This document shows, one piece after another, positions 24,260-36,049 of a stretch of 64,000 nt of DNA. How positions within the stretch are numbered: the stretch's first letter is position 1; the number at the start of each line of letters is the position of its first letter. A program made the position numbers and the translations under genes. This stretch comes from Vesta saturnalis (lineage: Eukaryota > Arthropoda > Insecta > Coleoptera > Lampyridae). The stretch covers positions 5,859,001-5,923,000 of the forward strand of contig JARFJB010001987.1 of assembly GCA_036346205.1 (NCBI GenBank), read 5' to 3'. The notes under the pieces were generated by a model, which did no database searches, was not told the DNA's origin, and saw only the letters and a program-made list of their open reading frames with translations.

Positions 24260-24262
<3 letters not shown>
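23684..24262 (-). pseudogene. I-clade ORF1 C-terminal part (CCHC zinc knuckle)
   Basis: An open frame of 192 codons starts inside the zinc-knuckle region: CLNCGGNHPANYRSC gives the C-x2-C-x4-H-x4-C pattern (24235-24190). It continues with a long hydrophilic, acidic-then-basic tail ending in KKKKGWPKGKPRG. ORF1 proteins of I elements bind RNA and form particles; here the N-terminal part and earlier knuckles are missing because the element is 5'-truncated at the AAT tract. The ATG at the start is incidental. Confidence 0.75.
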
Positions 24263-24316
<54 letters not shown>

Positions 24317-24348
24317 TATTATTATTTTATTATTATTATTATCATTAC

Positions 24349-24392
<44 letters not shown>
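24261..24392. repeat. (ATT)n tract at a LINE-LINE junction
   Basis: About 130 bp of ATT units with a few interruptions (ACT, TTT, ATC). On the minus strand it reads (AAT)n and sits exactly between the 3' end of one LINE (24400-25300) and the truncated 5' end of the I-clade LINE. It is best read as the simple-repeat 3' tail of the first LINE. Confidence 0.9.
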
Positions 24393-24399
24393 GAATACT

Positions 24400-25316
24400 C
24401 TCCTTAACAGGCGTACTGAGCCCCAATTACAAGAAGAACAAGCGGTATCAGGTTTACAATAAACAGAAATTATTATTTACTACCTAGAGTCTAAGATTAA
24501 ATGCTTACCTACACTCAAAAAGATTGGATTAAGGTATATTATGAATGGGTAGATTACGAGTTACTAGAGCCGATTTGATCTGCTTAATAGTGCAGTTAAC
24601 AATATCCAAATTGGCTTCGATCGAAGAGTAAGCCGAGATCATTCTGTACAAAGGGAATATAAAAGGACGTTAGGTCGAGAAGCAGGTAGGTAGAACACAT
24701 TACTTGAACGAGAATTAATTTTGGAACTGTAAATTGGATTATGTTGAGAATCTCTGTGCACTCAATTATAGGCGATATGACTTTGTATAAAAATATTACG
24801 CGTGCATCTTTCTTCTAACCTATAAGAATACAAACCTATATTCATTCAATAAACATTCATGAGAAAGTTTCGAGGTGAATAGTGATTATATTTTCGGAAA
24901 AAAAACTTTAATAAACGACTCTGAACCTTCTCAAGAACACTAATGTACACAGTGTGGAAAGGGCACCACCATACCACTGCTCCATATTCCATTCGCACGA
25001 ACATACAAAATAATAATAGATTGTATAGAAAAATTCTTAGTATTTCGAATTATGTAGCCTAGGGTTTTGTATGGGGTTTATAATTATTTACATGAGCGAA
25101 GAATGACAATTTCTTATCGAAAACTACACCATATAGAGTATCAGACAAACCCATCTACATTATAGTGAAATATAATGTCGTTAAGTTTACGCGAGAACGA
25201 AACTACTGAGCATTTAGATTTATTGACTGTCAAATTATGCGAACTAACCAGGTGTCAATGCTCTCCAGAGCGTCTTACTGAATTAAACCATCATAATAAT
25301 TATTAATTTTAATTTT
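24400..25316 (-). pseudogene. LINE relic (Jockey/CR1-group), 3' part of ORF2
   Basis: Minus-strand frames give the post-catalytic part of a LINE reverse transcriptase: SKCSVVSFSRKLNDIIFHYNVDG (25225-25150), K-x-LGYIIRNTKNFS (25070-25030) and LYVRANGIWSSGMVVPF-x-HCVH (25005-24945), then R-x-ESF near the frameshifted continuation. The catalytic box is missing because the copy is 5'-truncated. It ends in the (AAT)n tail at 24392. Clade assignment is only by general resemblance. Confidence 0.6.
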
Positions 25317-25548
25317 AAAATTAATTCTGTTGTTCATAGATTTCCTCATTCAGTCCAACATGAAATAAAGAATTGCGAATTATTAAAGAAATTGCTGCAT
25401 ACAATGGATTTTCAGATGAAATTGTTATGAATATACCTAGAAAATAAACGCATAGGACGAAGCTTAAGAAATCAACTACAAGATCAAGTGTTTAAGCAGC
25501 ATCGGCTAGGAATTATAAAATTAGTTATCAAAATTCGCTTTAAAGAAC
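25317..25548 (+). pseudogene. Penelope-like linker and start of GIY-YIG domain
   Basis: The + strand reads NSVVHRF (25318-25340), then after a shift NKELRIIKEIAAYNGFSDEIV and MNIPRK, THRTKLKKSTTRSSV (25355-25490), and finally IKIRFKEHL (25527-25553). This continues the Penelope-like reverse transcriptase that was interrupted at 19833. It is in turn cut by the hAT at 25557. Confidence 0.75.
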
Positions 25549-25989
25549 ATTTAGTTCAGCGTTTCTCAAACTACTCTATTTCGCGCCACTCTTTATGTAC
25601 CGTGGATAATTCAGCGACCACTTGAGTAATGTAACATAAAATAGTACATCAGTGCCACTTAACAATATGCAGAAATTTATTGCAACGTTATATATCACCG
25701 CCGATGTAGTGCATTCGCATGTGAGTTGTATTAAGCTGTATTAAGAAAGAGGGGTCGAACTGACTGGACTGAAGATACGCGAATATAAAAAGAGTGCGTC
25801 CGAGTGTTAGTTATTAGTTTGTGCACTAAGATTGTTTTAAAAAATTTGGTCAATTAGAGTTTTAAAGTTAAGAACGTAACACGTGTAGTAAATTTGGATA
25901 GGTTTTAAATAGGTGGCAAACATAGTCTTGAGAAAGAAGTAGCTTCTACTTCACCAAAATACTGAGTACCAGTTCTAATTCTATTATAT

Positions 25990-26200
25990 AATCAAAAACA
26001 CGAGAATATGATCAACCACCCTCAAACTTCAGTTTTACAAGCACTGAAATAAGTGGGGAAGAAATACCTCAATGTGTTATTTGACTTAAAATTTTGGCTG
26101 CAGATAGCATGAAATGAAATAAGTTGAAGAGGCATTCAGAAACCCTGCACAAAGAATATATTTGTAAGCCCGTAAGTTTTTTATATAAACTCAAATCTTT
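25990..26200 (+). pseudogene. hAT transposase, BED zinc finger (N-terminal piece)
   Basis: The + strand reads FSFTSTEISGEEIPQCVICLKIL then NKLKRHSETLHKEYICKPVSF (26025-26180). C-x2-C and H-x4-H give the BED finger of ZBED5/SCAND-like hAT transposases. A stop lies within it (near 26118). The frame decays after 26200, where the Jockey element was inserted. Confidence 0.8.
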
Positions 26201-26610
26201 AGTGAGTCAGATGTCAAATTTTCAGATAGTTGTCGGTCATCGTCATATGATTGCGGTATTTCGGGCTCTAACCCTCTATACCTTCGTCGTATGGGTTTCT
26301 TTGTGGTAATGCAGATTCGATGCATCTGTAATAGAAATGCATTAAATATACTACTTTCTGTTATTGTTGTCTTCGCAAGATGATTTTCGGCCTCTTGTGC
26401 TTCATTTCATTTTGGATGTCGTAGTCCCATGTTCCTGTCATAGCTGGGTTGGGGTGTCCCGCTAGTGCCTCTTCTAGGTTGATTGCGGCGTTTTTGCTAA
26501 ATCCATTAAGCTCGCCATCCTGAGGTCTTTATATATTTGGTCGTTTCTTACGTACCATGGCGCGTTTACTGTAATTCTTAGGTACTTATTCTGTACCACT
26601 TGAAGTTGTT

Positions 26611-27460
26611 TTATTGTTGACGGAGCGGCATTGTGCATTTGTGCTCCTTGATAGCTGTGTTCACTCGCCTTTCTGCGGTATTTAGTTCACGTTTATCTTC
26701 GCAATCTTGAGAACGCTGCCATCTGCATCTTTTCCTGTTTTTATCCCTAACAAGTTCTCTTATTTCTATAGGTAGGCTGTAGTTATTTGTGTTCTTTGTT
26801 ATCGTGAACCTTGCTTCTTCCATCGATCTCGGATGGTTGTCGTGATTTCCTGTACTGCCGTATCTATCTGACGGGAGTCCTTTATCATGGGCACTGCGGA
26901 GATTTTATTTTGATCAGTGCTTCATATTTTATCCAGGAAGTCCTAGTGATATGCGTTGGCTCTAGTGGCGCTTGATCTCCTAGCTGCAGCAGGACGGGGT
27001 CGTGGTCGGAGCTCAGGTCCGCTATTGTTTCCATCCGGATGTGTAATGGCATGTTTCGGAAAATCGCAATGTCTAGTACGTCAGGCTTCGTGCCCGCACC
27101 TGGGTAACAGGTGGGTTCTTGAGGAATTTCTACAATTATGTCCCTCGTCGCGGCGTATGCTTCCAGGTTTCGCCCGTTCCGGTTTGAGTTCCTACTATTC
27201 CAGTATGGGTGCTTCACCTCCAGCATTTGCGTATCCGGTGTCGGCATTTTGTAATGTTCTATGGAGTTTTAATGAATATTGCTGTGCCCTTCTCTCCCGG
27301 TGAGCCAGTCGTTGCGGTGCAAATGGTAGTTCCTTATTTTGGGCTTATCACAAGGCCTTAGATGAGTGACCAGCACCATATCTAGATTTTACCGGTAGAC
27401 GAACTCTGCTAGCTCCTCCCTCTTTGTAAGGAGGCCATTCGCGTCCATATTCCCATATGG
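26611..27460 (-). pseudogene. Jockey-clade ORF2: endonuclease, reverse transcriptase deleted
   Basis: The endonuclease is seen in the frame 27247-26885: KHPYWNSRNSNRNGR-x-LEAYA (27225-27160), PTCYPGAGTKPDVLDIAIFRN (27120-27055), and DLSSDHDPVLLQLG with the catalytic Asp-His (27020-26975). The linker frame 26823-26611 has REL-x-RDKNRKRCRWQRSQD typical of insect Jockey elements. After TAIKEHKC the sequence continues with thumb-region residues, so an internal deletion removed about 250-300 residues, including the catalytic motif. Upstream frames to 27460 are shifted. Confidence 0.8.
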
Positions 27461-27510
27461 ACGGATGTTGGTTGTAGGGGTGTTTATCAATTGATGGTTA
27501 CCCGTTGTGT

Positions 27511-28796
27511 TCAGAGGAATCTCATAAATTCCTTTATGAGTTCTGCGTCTTCGACTGTTTCCGCTTCTATTGTGATGGTTTTCTTGGTGGTACCCATTGC
27601 AGCCTGCGAGTAGCTTATTATTGTTCTACTGCCCTGGCTGGTTGTCTGTTGACTGCTGGTCTCGGTGCGGGCCTCCTGCTTGATGCCTTCACGGCGTTCA
27701 TGGGGAGGGGGGCATCCACCGTAGTTGGTTGTATGCGCTTCTGTGCAGTTACAGCACCTCGGGTCTCCGATCTCGTGTCTTGAGGCAGTATTTGGTGTGG
27801 TGCGTTCTTGCACACTTAACACACCGTGGAGGGGCGTGGCAGCCGCTGTTGGTATGGCCGTACCGCTGGCACTGGTGACATTGTCCCACGCCGTTTATCT
27901 TGTGGGGCGTTTCTACACGCACTCTTAGGTATCCCACGTTGCTTACTCTGAAAATTTACTTGGCTCGTTCGGTTCGTTGGAGGTCAACAAGGACCATGGC
28001 CGTTTGCCGGTGTCCGTGTCCTGCGAACATTCGACTGACCTTCTGGACATAGAAACCCATTGCTTGTAAGTCCTCCTTGACGGCGTCGAGCGTTTCTTCT
28101 CCTTGTGGTATTCCTTTTATGACGACTTTAAGCGATTAGCCACTTCTAGCATGTAGACGTTGAAGTGTGATCCGGAGTTGTCCAGGATTGCGGTTGCCTT
28201 TCTGTAGTCGTCAGCCCTGTTAAGCATGAGGTTTACACCGTCTCTGGTGGATCGCGTAGATTTCGGTCTAATGCCTTCCATTTAGAGAGCTTGGATGGTT
28301 TTCTGTAATGCTCCTGCTGGTGGAGGATTAGCGGCGGGATTCTTTCCTTGCGGTTTGTCAGTTTTCAGCGTTGCGCGCTTCTGCGTCTATTCGCGGTCTT
28401 TTGTTGCCTTTCTTGTAGACTTTAGTAAATCCGTCCTCTTCCGTGCAGGTGTTTTCGTTTGTGGTTTGGGAATCTGCAACTTCCATGTCATATTCGGTGT
28501 CGACTTATCGTACGTTTTTCTTTTCCGCGATGGTTGTTGCAGTGGGCGTGTCCTTTGTCTTCTTTACCAGTTTCTTGTGATTTTCCTGGGAGTACTCGTC
28601 GGTATCCGCGGGTTTCCTCTCTTTCTAGAGCTGTCAGCTGGTTCGTCAGTCTAACTACCTTATCATCGTCCTGTTTTGCCCTTTCTCTTCTTAGTTGTTG
28701 GAGTTCTCGCTTAAAGTACTCAACTTTGTTCGGCATCTTGTTAGGCGAGTTGTCCGTTGGGATGAAACCTGGGCGTGTCTTCGCTTTAGAGTTCAT
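27511..28796 (-). pseudogene. Jockey-clade ORF1 (gag-like, three CCHC knuckles)
   Basis: The start region 28796-28488 begins MNSKAKTRPGFIPTDN and contains a basic helical stretch. The middle is shifted. The knuckle region reads GQCHQCQRYGHTNSGC, RCVKCARTHHTKYC (27885-27790) and, in another frame, RCCNCTEAHTTNYGGC (27755-27705), followed by a Gln/Ser-rich tail to 27511. This triple CCHC array is typical of Jockey-type RNA-binding ORF1 proteins. At least two frameshifts are present. Confidence 0.8.
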
Positions 28797-29029
28797 GCAG
28801 TGAAAACTTCACGAATCTTTAGCTTACCTGGAAAAACCCTGTAAAACGTATTAGTAATTGTTTTACTCGTCTTGATCGTATGTTCTTTTTAGGCTCCGTG
28901 GAGCACATGAAATGTACAACATACAGTTGAAAACAGTATTCTGAACAATGCTCTACTGAACGACCGTTCGGTATGAGCGCTCGAACAGAATAGTTTGTCT
29001 ATACGTATCGTCGCTGTAGGTAATCTTAT

Positions 29030-29830
29030 AAAGTGGCTTATAGAATAGCCAAATTTACAATGCCACATACTATGGGCAGATCAACTCATTCCACCAGTTG
29101 CTGTGGTCATGGCAGAAACAATGATTAGTTAGAGCTACGCTAAACAATTTGCCGATAAAATTTGCCGTAGAATTCGATATATCTGTAAATATTCAGCAAC
29201 AGCTTGAATCTGAATTAGTCGTGGAAAAATTATTTACCGTGCAACTTGATGAAGCAACAGATAGCAGTAATAATGCCCATTTAATTTGATATACTAGATT
29301 CTATCAGGGTGGTACAATAGCTGAAGATTTGTTATTTTTAAACTTGTAAAAGAAAGAGAAACTGCTACTGAGTTATTTAGAACACCAAATGATGGTATTG
29401 TAACTGCTAATCTTCAGTAGATATATTGCGTTGGTATTTGTACGGATGGAGCTCGAGCAATATCTGGTAGACATAATGGTTTCAAGACACTTGTAAAGAA
29501 GGAATCTCCAGAAGTAGTTTGGACACATTGTATGATACGCTGGGAAGTTTTAGCATCGAAGTCACTAAGTCCTGGGCTAAATCTAGTATTGTTAGTTGTT
29601 CTTGATACAGTCAATTATATAAAAACAATACCTATAAGGTCCAGAATTTTTGTTGCTCTTTGTGAAGATATGGGAGAAGAACAATGAATATTTGTTGTTT
29701 TATTTTCATCCAGATGGTTGTCACACGGTAAGGTCTTTAAGCGCGTCCAGGGGCTAAGAAATGAAATAACCATAGTTTTGAGAAAAAGGTCATAATCATG
29801 CCGAAGAATTGTATAACCCGTTATTTTCAA
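29030..29830 (+). pseudogene. hAT transposase, catalytic core (middle piece)
   Basis: The + strand frames give YRIAK...MPHT (29035-29070), FAVEFDISVNIQQQLESE then VEKLFTVQLDEATDSS (29160-29270, with the first catalytic Asp). Next come CVGICTDGARAISG and KKESPEVVWTHCMI (29425-29540), then SKSLSPGLNLVL and DTVNYIKTIPIRSRIFVALCEDMGEE (29555-29685), and SRWLSHGKVFKRVQGLRNEI (29705-29770). These are the successive conserved blocks of ZBED5-like hAT transposases. Several frameshifts and stops are present. Confidence 0.85.
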
Positions 29831-29941
29831 TAGTAGAGTGCTCACCGCTTTGAAAGATGCTTAGAAATCGTTTCTGTGGGGGCCTGGGGTAACAACCGGA
29901 AACCTTCACAGAACCAAAGCTTAGGTTGTGGTATGTAAAAT

Positions 29942-30745
29942 CCAAAAGCCGTCCAAAATCGGCGCGTGTATAAAGGGACTATAGTCAAAAAACGAGTTAG
30001 CTAGCCTACAACGTAGAATTCTTTAGTGCGGTTTTCGTCATTTTGTCTGTGGAATTCAATGTAGTAACAGCTTTGATAAAATCAAAATGCCTAGGCCCTT
30101 ATGCACGAGAATAAAGTAAATAGTCGATGTCTCGGTTCGAATTGTTGTAAAATTTCATTGATTTCGACCGTTTTTACGTTTAACTCGCCGTAACTCGGAA
30201 ACGCGGTACCGCATCGAAAAATGCTACTCTTTGAAAAGTTTCCTTTGACTTTCACAAACCTGACGGAACAAGAATTAAAATTGTTAGAATTGCGGCATTA
30301 TCGCCGCTGGGTTATAGTTAGCTTTCTTACTGTGGTTCGCCGTCTCGCATCTCACTTTTCGCCGCAGCTCCATTTCATTCTCACTTGTTACACGTCGTGT
30401 TGGGATACCCCCAAATACATATAATTTATAAAAATGATATATGGATAATTACATGTTACATTCTAAAAATCAGGACAAACGTAATATTTTTTGTCCAATA
30501 TAGTTATAATTTACTTAAAGATATGTATTTTATGTTAAACTGTAAGGTTCAGTATTATTGGTTTACGAAATAAGTTTGTGGATAATTAATTGCCACAATA
30601 TACATACAAAAGATAAAAGCTGTTACTTTGATGAAATGTATATATTAAAAAACTTAAAACTAGTACCGGTATCCATTTAAGGGTGTATATACAATATATT
30701 TACATAAAGAGAATCACTTTACTCATCATTAGATGTATCCGAATC
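29942..30745 (+). repeat. Left inverted arm
   Basis: Starts with CCAAAAGCCGTCCAAAATCG (29942), includes CGTAACTCGGAAACGCGG (about 30189-30208) and ends around the CTCATCATTAGA stretch (30745). Each part has an inverted counterpart to the right, with the same order. Visible mismatches and small indels show an old duplication. Confidence 0.8.
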
Positions 30746-31433
30746 ACTTTCCGCGATAGGTAGCGAAGGATTTTGGACGGTCATTTCATTTTTGCAGGCT
30801 TGTTGGCCCATAGATTTACAGGAGCCAATACAACCAATTCGCTTTTTTGTTGCAAGTGCAAACTGTGCTTCTGCAGTTTGAAATACGTAATATGATCAGA
30901 TTAATGAATAAGAAAATTGTTATTATGAAAGTACCTTTCTTACAACCACACGATGTTAAGACATCCAATTTTTCAAGGAAATCCGGAAGAGTACATAGTA
31001 CCGGTGTAATATTGCCTTCTGAATCTACTTTCCAACCAAAATCCAGACAATTTAGGCACAGATGTATACATATTATGTGCTTCAGGTAATTGTGAGCGTG
31101 GCTGCAGTGAATTCAGCCACACTTTAGCCTGATAATATGTCCTCAAACAACGCTGTTTGAGAGCGTCTTCAGTTGGTGGTAATCTTGGAATTGTGGTAAA
31201 CGTAGCCATTATTCCTCGAAGTACATTTACAGACGATAGGTACACCTACTTTTTTTCAGTAAAGTTTTAATACAAATTTCTGCATATTTTGAAACATTTC
31301 CTTCGAAAATGCGTCAATTCCAATTCCGTTTAAATATGCATAATATTCCATGTAAGTTTTCCAACATGGTTTTGGAAAATGCTGTTATTTGACTTGTTGT
31401 ATCACAACCAGTAAAATCATGAAATACGGTCAT
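30735..31433 (-). pseudogene. FH-x-FTGCDTTS family protein, relic
   Basis: The minus strand begins (31433) MTVFHDFTGCDTTSQITAFSK. It continues, after frameshifts, with RLPPTEDALKQRCLRTYYQAKVWL (31185-31115), then LPDFLEKLDVLTSCGCKKG (30990-30935). It ends CIGSCKSMGQQACKNE...SDSDTSNDE (30850-30735). I recall this combination (FHAxTGCDTTS, PPT-x-ALKQH...YQ, terminal Cys-rich CGCKKG...C tail) from large multi-copy protein families in cnidarians, fish and arthropods without an agreed function. Its place between inverted arms suggests it is the gene of a transposable element. Stops and at least three frameshifts are present. Confidence 0.6.
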
Positions 31434-33033
31434 TTTGCCGAAAGAATATGCAAAATAATTTTTGTATCTTGTATCTGCTTCCTGCATGTCATATTCCTTC
31501 TTTTGCTATTTCAAACTTAGCTTTATACTGCAGAATATTCTTCATGCCACCACTGCTAAGGAAGTTAATGGATTTATCTAAAAATGTTCATTTAATTTTT
31601 CGACAAAAATTAGTTAGCTGGTATGGGTCTTGTTAACTGTGGAATAAATAAATAAGTTCCATTGCTGCGAAAGTGATATGTCAACATTTTCAATTACTCT
31701 CTGAATACCCTTAATTGGACTTTGTCCAATGATGAGAATGTGGCTCTCTTTATGTAAATATATTGTATATACACACTTAAACGGATAGCTTCAAATAGAT
31801 AGGTACTAGGTTTAAGTTCTTTAACGTCTTTGTATCAGTTTACAATAGGTACCTACTGCAAAAATTCTTACTACGAGTTTATCGGGTATAGTAAAATATT
31901 TAATATCGTTTGCAGGACAGAATAACAAATAATTGAATGTTATAGTCAATAAATTATTTAATATATACATTTCATGAAAATAACATCATTTGTCTTTTGT
32001 ATGTATATTCTGGCAATTAATGATCCACAAACTTCTTTAATAAACCATAATGTTGAACCGTACAGTTTAACATATAGTATGCCACGTGTCTAACCATCAA
32101 ATGGCATAAAAAGAATGAGTGAGCTCGACTAAACTCAGGCGTACGGTCGGAAGACCGCAGAGCACTCGGATGCGTGGTTGTTGTGGAGGTGTAGCTTAAA
32201 TTGATAGTAGTCTGGTTATATAGGAACCGGATATGAGTAGGCGCCACAGGCTTTAATAAGGAAGTACTCAACTAGTGTTGAAAGGAGAGTAAACCCTGTA
32301 AAGCCTGAAACAGGATTTACCAAAAAAAAGAAAAAAGAAAGAAATAAGAATGAAAGGAGGAAGTAGAAATGAGTCGACAAATCCCCCGATAAAGTAATTT
32401 TTATTGTCGGTATTTTGACAAAAGAATAAAATAAAAAATAGTCCACCAAAGCCCATGCCCACGACAAGTTATAATTTAAATTTCAATTAAAATAAAAATA
32501 AAAGTAAAATTATTATATGCCCCTTCCGGCCGTTGTAAGATCTTACTATTCGTACTCGGAATTGGCTAATTTCACACATCATCCCATTGGGATGTTCAAT
32601 AAGAAAGAAAAAACATAATAAAGAATTTAATTAAGGAACGTGCGTGCCTTAGGCGTCACGCTGTATATAGTAAATAGAAAAGCTTGTTCGCTCCACAGTA
32701 AATAACTACAATAATCAACAAAGTAGTCAAGAAATTTATAGGAAGTGAATTGGCCCGAACAACCTTGTCCACAAGAAAAGTAATGTATATAACACATAAA
32801 GATTATGAGATAAAATTACAAATACATATAAAATTAAATGTTTAACATTTGCAGTAGTTCACGTAATTCAGATAATCGTTACACCCGGTATATTACAATT
32901 ACAGTAGGGTTAAATCGTTGGTTGAATGTAGCCACAGAAGCTAGAATTAATTAGTCCAAAATGGAAGCTAAAACTGTTTAGATTCAATTAAAATTTTAAT
33001 TATGATTGAGTACAAAAATTCAGAACTGAATTA

Positions 33034-33182
<149 letters not shown>

Positions 33183-34287
33183 GTTTTAGACAAAAGGAAT
33201 TTTGTGAAAGTGAACTGCTGGAAGTACCATGACTATATACATGTAAATAAGAGGTAACACTTTTCGATTATTTGATTACAAAAGTAATAATATCAGTCCA
33301 TTTATTTTCATTATAGGAATTCACTAATAACCTTCTCGGTGTAATTGAAGTTTGGCAACACAATCGTGTAACCAGGTGATAAAGAAAGAAAAAATATCTG
33401 ACCGTTATTGTTGAATCTGTTACTTATTTGATCTTGCGAATTTCGGGTACTAGTCCAATGATCTAGCAGCCGTCACGTATATGGTCGTGAATGTCAGCAA
33501 GGATCTTATGCCTTTCAGCGGTAACCATATATTTTGGATGTAACATAACAGTAAAATGTGAGCAGAAAATATGTAGTAGAGAGATGCTAAACGTAGGTAG
33601 TACAGAGATACTAAAAGCAGGTAGCACTGAGATGCTAAACACTGGTAGTACGGAACAGCTAAAGAAGGTAAATCGGAGAAGTTAAAAGAAGGTAAATATA
33701 AGAACGACGTTTAAGTAATTATGACCGTTTATACCTCTTACAGTTGACAAACCGCCGATAGTGAACATTCAATGTAATTTCGATTGAAGTGTATGTATAT
33801 GTGAAGAATTATTATTGAATGCTTTTATAATAGAAAGCCTGAAAATAATTTTAATTACCATGAGGTTATCAAAACATGTGCCACTTACCAAAGATGTGAA
33901 TGAATCAATAATTTCAATTATATCCACCTATAAAAGCGTTAGTAATACTTGTACTTAATCAAATATTACTTTAAGTGAGAATTTTCCAAAAAATGATGCT
34001 TCAGCATCCAGAACCAGAAATGAAAATTCTAAAGAAACTCATCATCCATCATCGATGGCATTCTTAACAGGAAGAAAGAAAAATTGACCAACACCTTAAA
34101 AATCAATTTTACAAACGTGAGAAAATTTTGTTTTTAAATCATTGTTGCCAAAGTTAAACTGTGTAGAATAGTAGATTTAACTAGTGCGCTGTTTACACAT
34201 TTCTTGATGCGAGGTCGTTCTTTTTACGAGGCGTAGCCGAGATAAAAATATGACCGAGCACCAAAAGGTGACAGCGCACGTGTTGAA

Positions 34288-34445
34288 TACATTTTTGTAA
34301 TCGTTTACATAAAATTAGAAAAAATTAAATTTTGAAATATTTGTTGACAAATGTCAAATTAAATACATAAATAAAAAGTTTATGTATTTAGTTATATACC
34401 ACTTTTCGCTTTATGTATTAAAAGTAACGATTACAAAAATTTTTA
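34288..34445. repeat. MITE-like inverted-repeat unit
   Basis: The left end TTTTTGTAATCGTTTACATAAA (22 bp, first half TTTTTGTAATCG) is mirrored at the right by TTTATGTATTAAAAG-x-AACGATTACAAAAA. The spacing gives a unit of about 155 bp with no coding capacity. It could form a hairpin. No clear target duplication was seen. Confidence 0.5.
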
Positions 34446-34883
34446 TTTATTATATGTATTTGTATTATTTAACCTTAAAAAAAGATCCCAGGTTTCTATT
34501 TAACTGTTTTATATTAAATGATCCGAAATCTTAGAGATGTCGCTGAAGGTATTTAATTTGACTTATATTTGAACGAAATAAAAGATGTGTACGAAAGTTA
34601 CATACGTTAATTTAAAAGAGATGCGTAAAAATTTGCGAAATAGTGATTTGGAAGCATTCAACTAAAGAGTAAATTGCTATTTTAGTAAGTAAATTTGATA
34701 AAATGACGAACGTTATCAAAATGAAACGTTTTCCAATTAAGCACGTAACAAGTACGCATCTTTAAGTAAATTACAACTAGATTGCACAAAAATATTACGT
34801 TTATCCTGATTTTTAGAATGTAACATATAATCATCCATATAACATTTTATAATATTATTATGTATTTGGGCGTGTCCCAATAC

Positions 34884-35240
34884 CGAGCTGGTAGCGTAGC
34901 GATGACACGACCTGCTTAGCATTCGGAAGGTAATGGGTTCGATTCCGTTAGCGTCTACCTTGTATGAGGTTTTTCAGGTTTTCCTCATATCATGTAACGC
35001 CATGGTCACTGCATATATGCACACCATGTGTGGCTACTTAGGCGAATGCTGGGTAGTATTTTCCCCTCAGAACCCTAACTCCGTTCCTTCCGATCCTTTC
35101 CTGACCACATCCATCCTTAATCCCACCATGTATATCTACGTAATCTATGTATGTATGCTGGGAATCTATGATTGTGGCTGAAGAAGCTCGGTAAGATCGA
35201 GCAGCCCGCCCTCCCCTTGGGCAAGCTAGCCGAGTGTCTT
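34884..35240 (+). repeat. tRNA-derived SINE (candidate) in the right inverted arm
   Basis: A tRNA-like head lies at about 34890-34960: GAGCTGGTAGCGTAGCGA holds an A-box-like stretch, and GGGTTCGATTCCG (34938-34950) is a near-perfect B box. About 280 bp of unrelated body follow, up to a tail near 35240. The unit interrupts the collinearity of the right arm with the left arm, as an insertion would. RNA polymerase III promoter boxes are seen; the family is unknown. Confidence 0.65.
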
Positions 35241-36049
35241 TAATGCCACAATTCTAACATATGCATACATTTAAATGCAGATCTCAGTTGTAAATGGCTC
35301 AAAAATTATAATTCTTATTTCAGCGCGTTCGTTAAAGTCAAGTGAAACTTTTTAAACAAACAATTTTTCGATGCGGTGCCACGCTTCCGAGTTACGGCGA
35401 GTTAAACGTAACAAACGGCCGAAATCAATGAAATTTTACAACAATTCGAACAATTTCGAACCAAGATATCTACTATTGAAGTTATTTTCGTGCTAAGGGC
35501 CTATGCATGTTCGCGTTTCTTCAAAGCTCTTACTACATTCAATCCCACTGACAAAGTTACGAAAACCACACTTAAAAATTCTTCGCAATTTATTCTACGT
35601 CGTAGGCTAGCTAACTCGTTTCTTTATTATAGCGCTCTTATGCACGCGCCGATTTTGGACGGCTTTTGGCATGACCACGAGGCTTCCATAGAATTCATAC
35701 TTCGTGGGGCGTGGAGCATCCTACTACAATCAAGCTGTCGAAAAGCTTAATTCACTTAATCTTCAACTGAAGTGTAATAACACAAATATATTTGATTTAA
35801 ATGGTAGGGTCGGCGTTTTTTTTAATAAAATACAGTTAGGGCATATCAAAATAACATGTCTCAATTGATCCAGGGTTATCCACCGGAACACAATCATAAG
35901 GAGGCGTTGCTAAAGACAACGTAGGGTCATTTACGTAACGTGACTGGAATTGGGTAATAAATATATTTAACAGTTCGCCTACCCACCTCTCGCTTCAAGA
36001 AAAATAACAACGAATAGGCCTTTTATACCGTGCAATTATTCTCTTATTC

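Larger units (their letters stand above)
19838..24262 (-). mobile_element. I-clade LINE, 5'-truncated, near full-length ORF2
   Basis: On the minus strand it runs from the C-terminal part of ORF1 (24262) through endonuclease, reverse transcriptase and RNase H to an A-rich 3' end (the T-rich stretch 19838-19851 on the + strand). The order, the RNase H and the CCHC-bearing ORF1 fit the I group. The 5' truncation abuts an (AAT)n tract that forms the tail of another LINE. It lies inside a Penelope-like reverse transcriptase. Confidence 0.85.
26240..28850 (-). mobile_element. Jockey-clade LINE with internally deleted reverse transcriptase
   Basis: On the minus strand: ORF1 start near 28796, zinc knuckles near 27880-27730, endonuclease 27250-26885, a linker to 26611, then a direct jump to the thumb region (LQVVQNKYLRITVNAPWYVR, about 26610-26550) and a 3' UTR. 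The whole catalytic part of the reverse transcriptase is missing. The block is clearly richer in G+C than its surroundings, a sign of separate origin. It interrupts the hAT transposase. Confidence 0.8.

Noticed and set aside
24158..24487. Tyr- or Ile-rich open frames
   Set aside because: Produced by the (ATT)n tract at a LINE junction.
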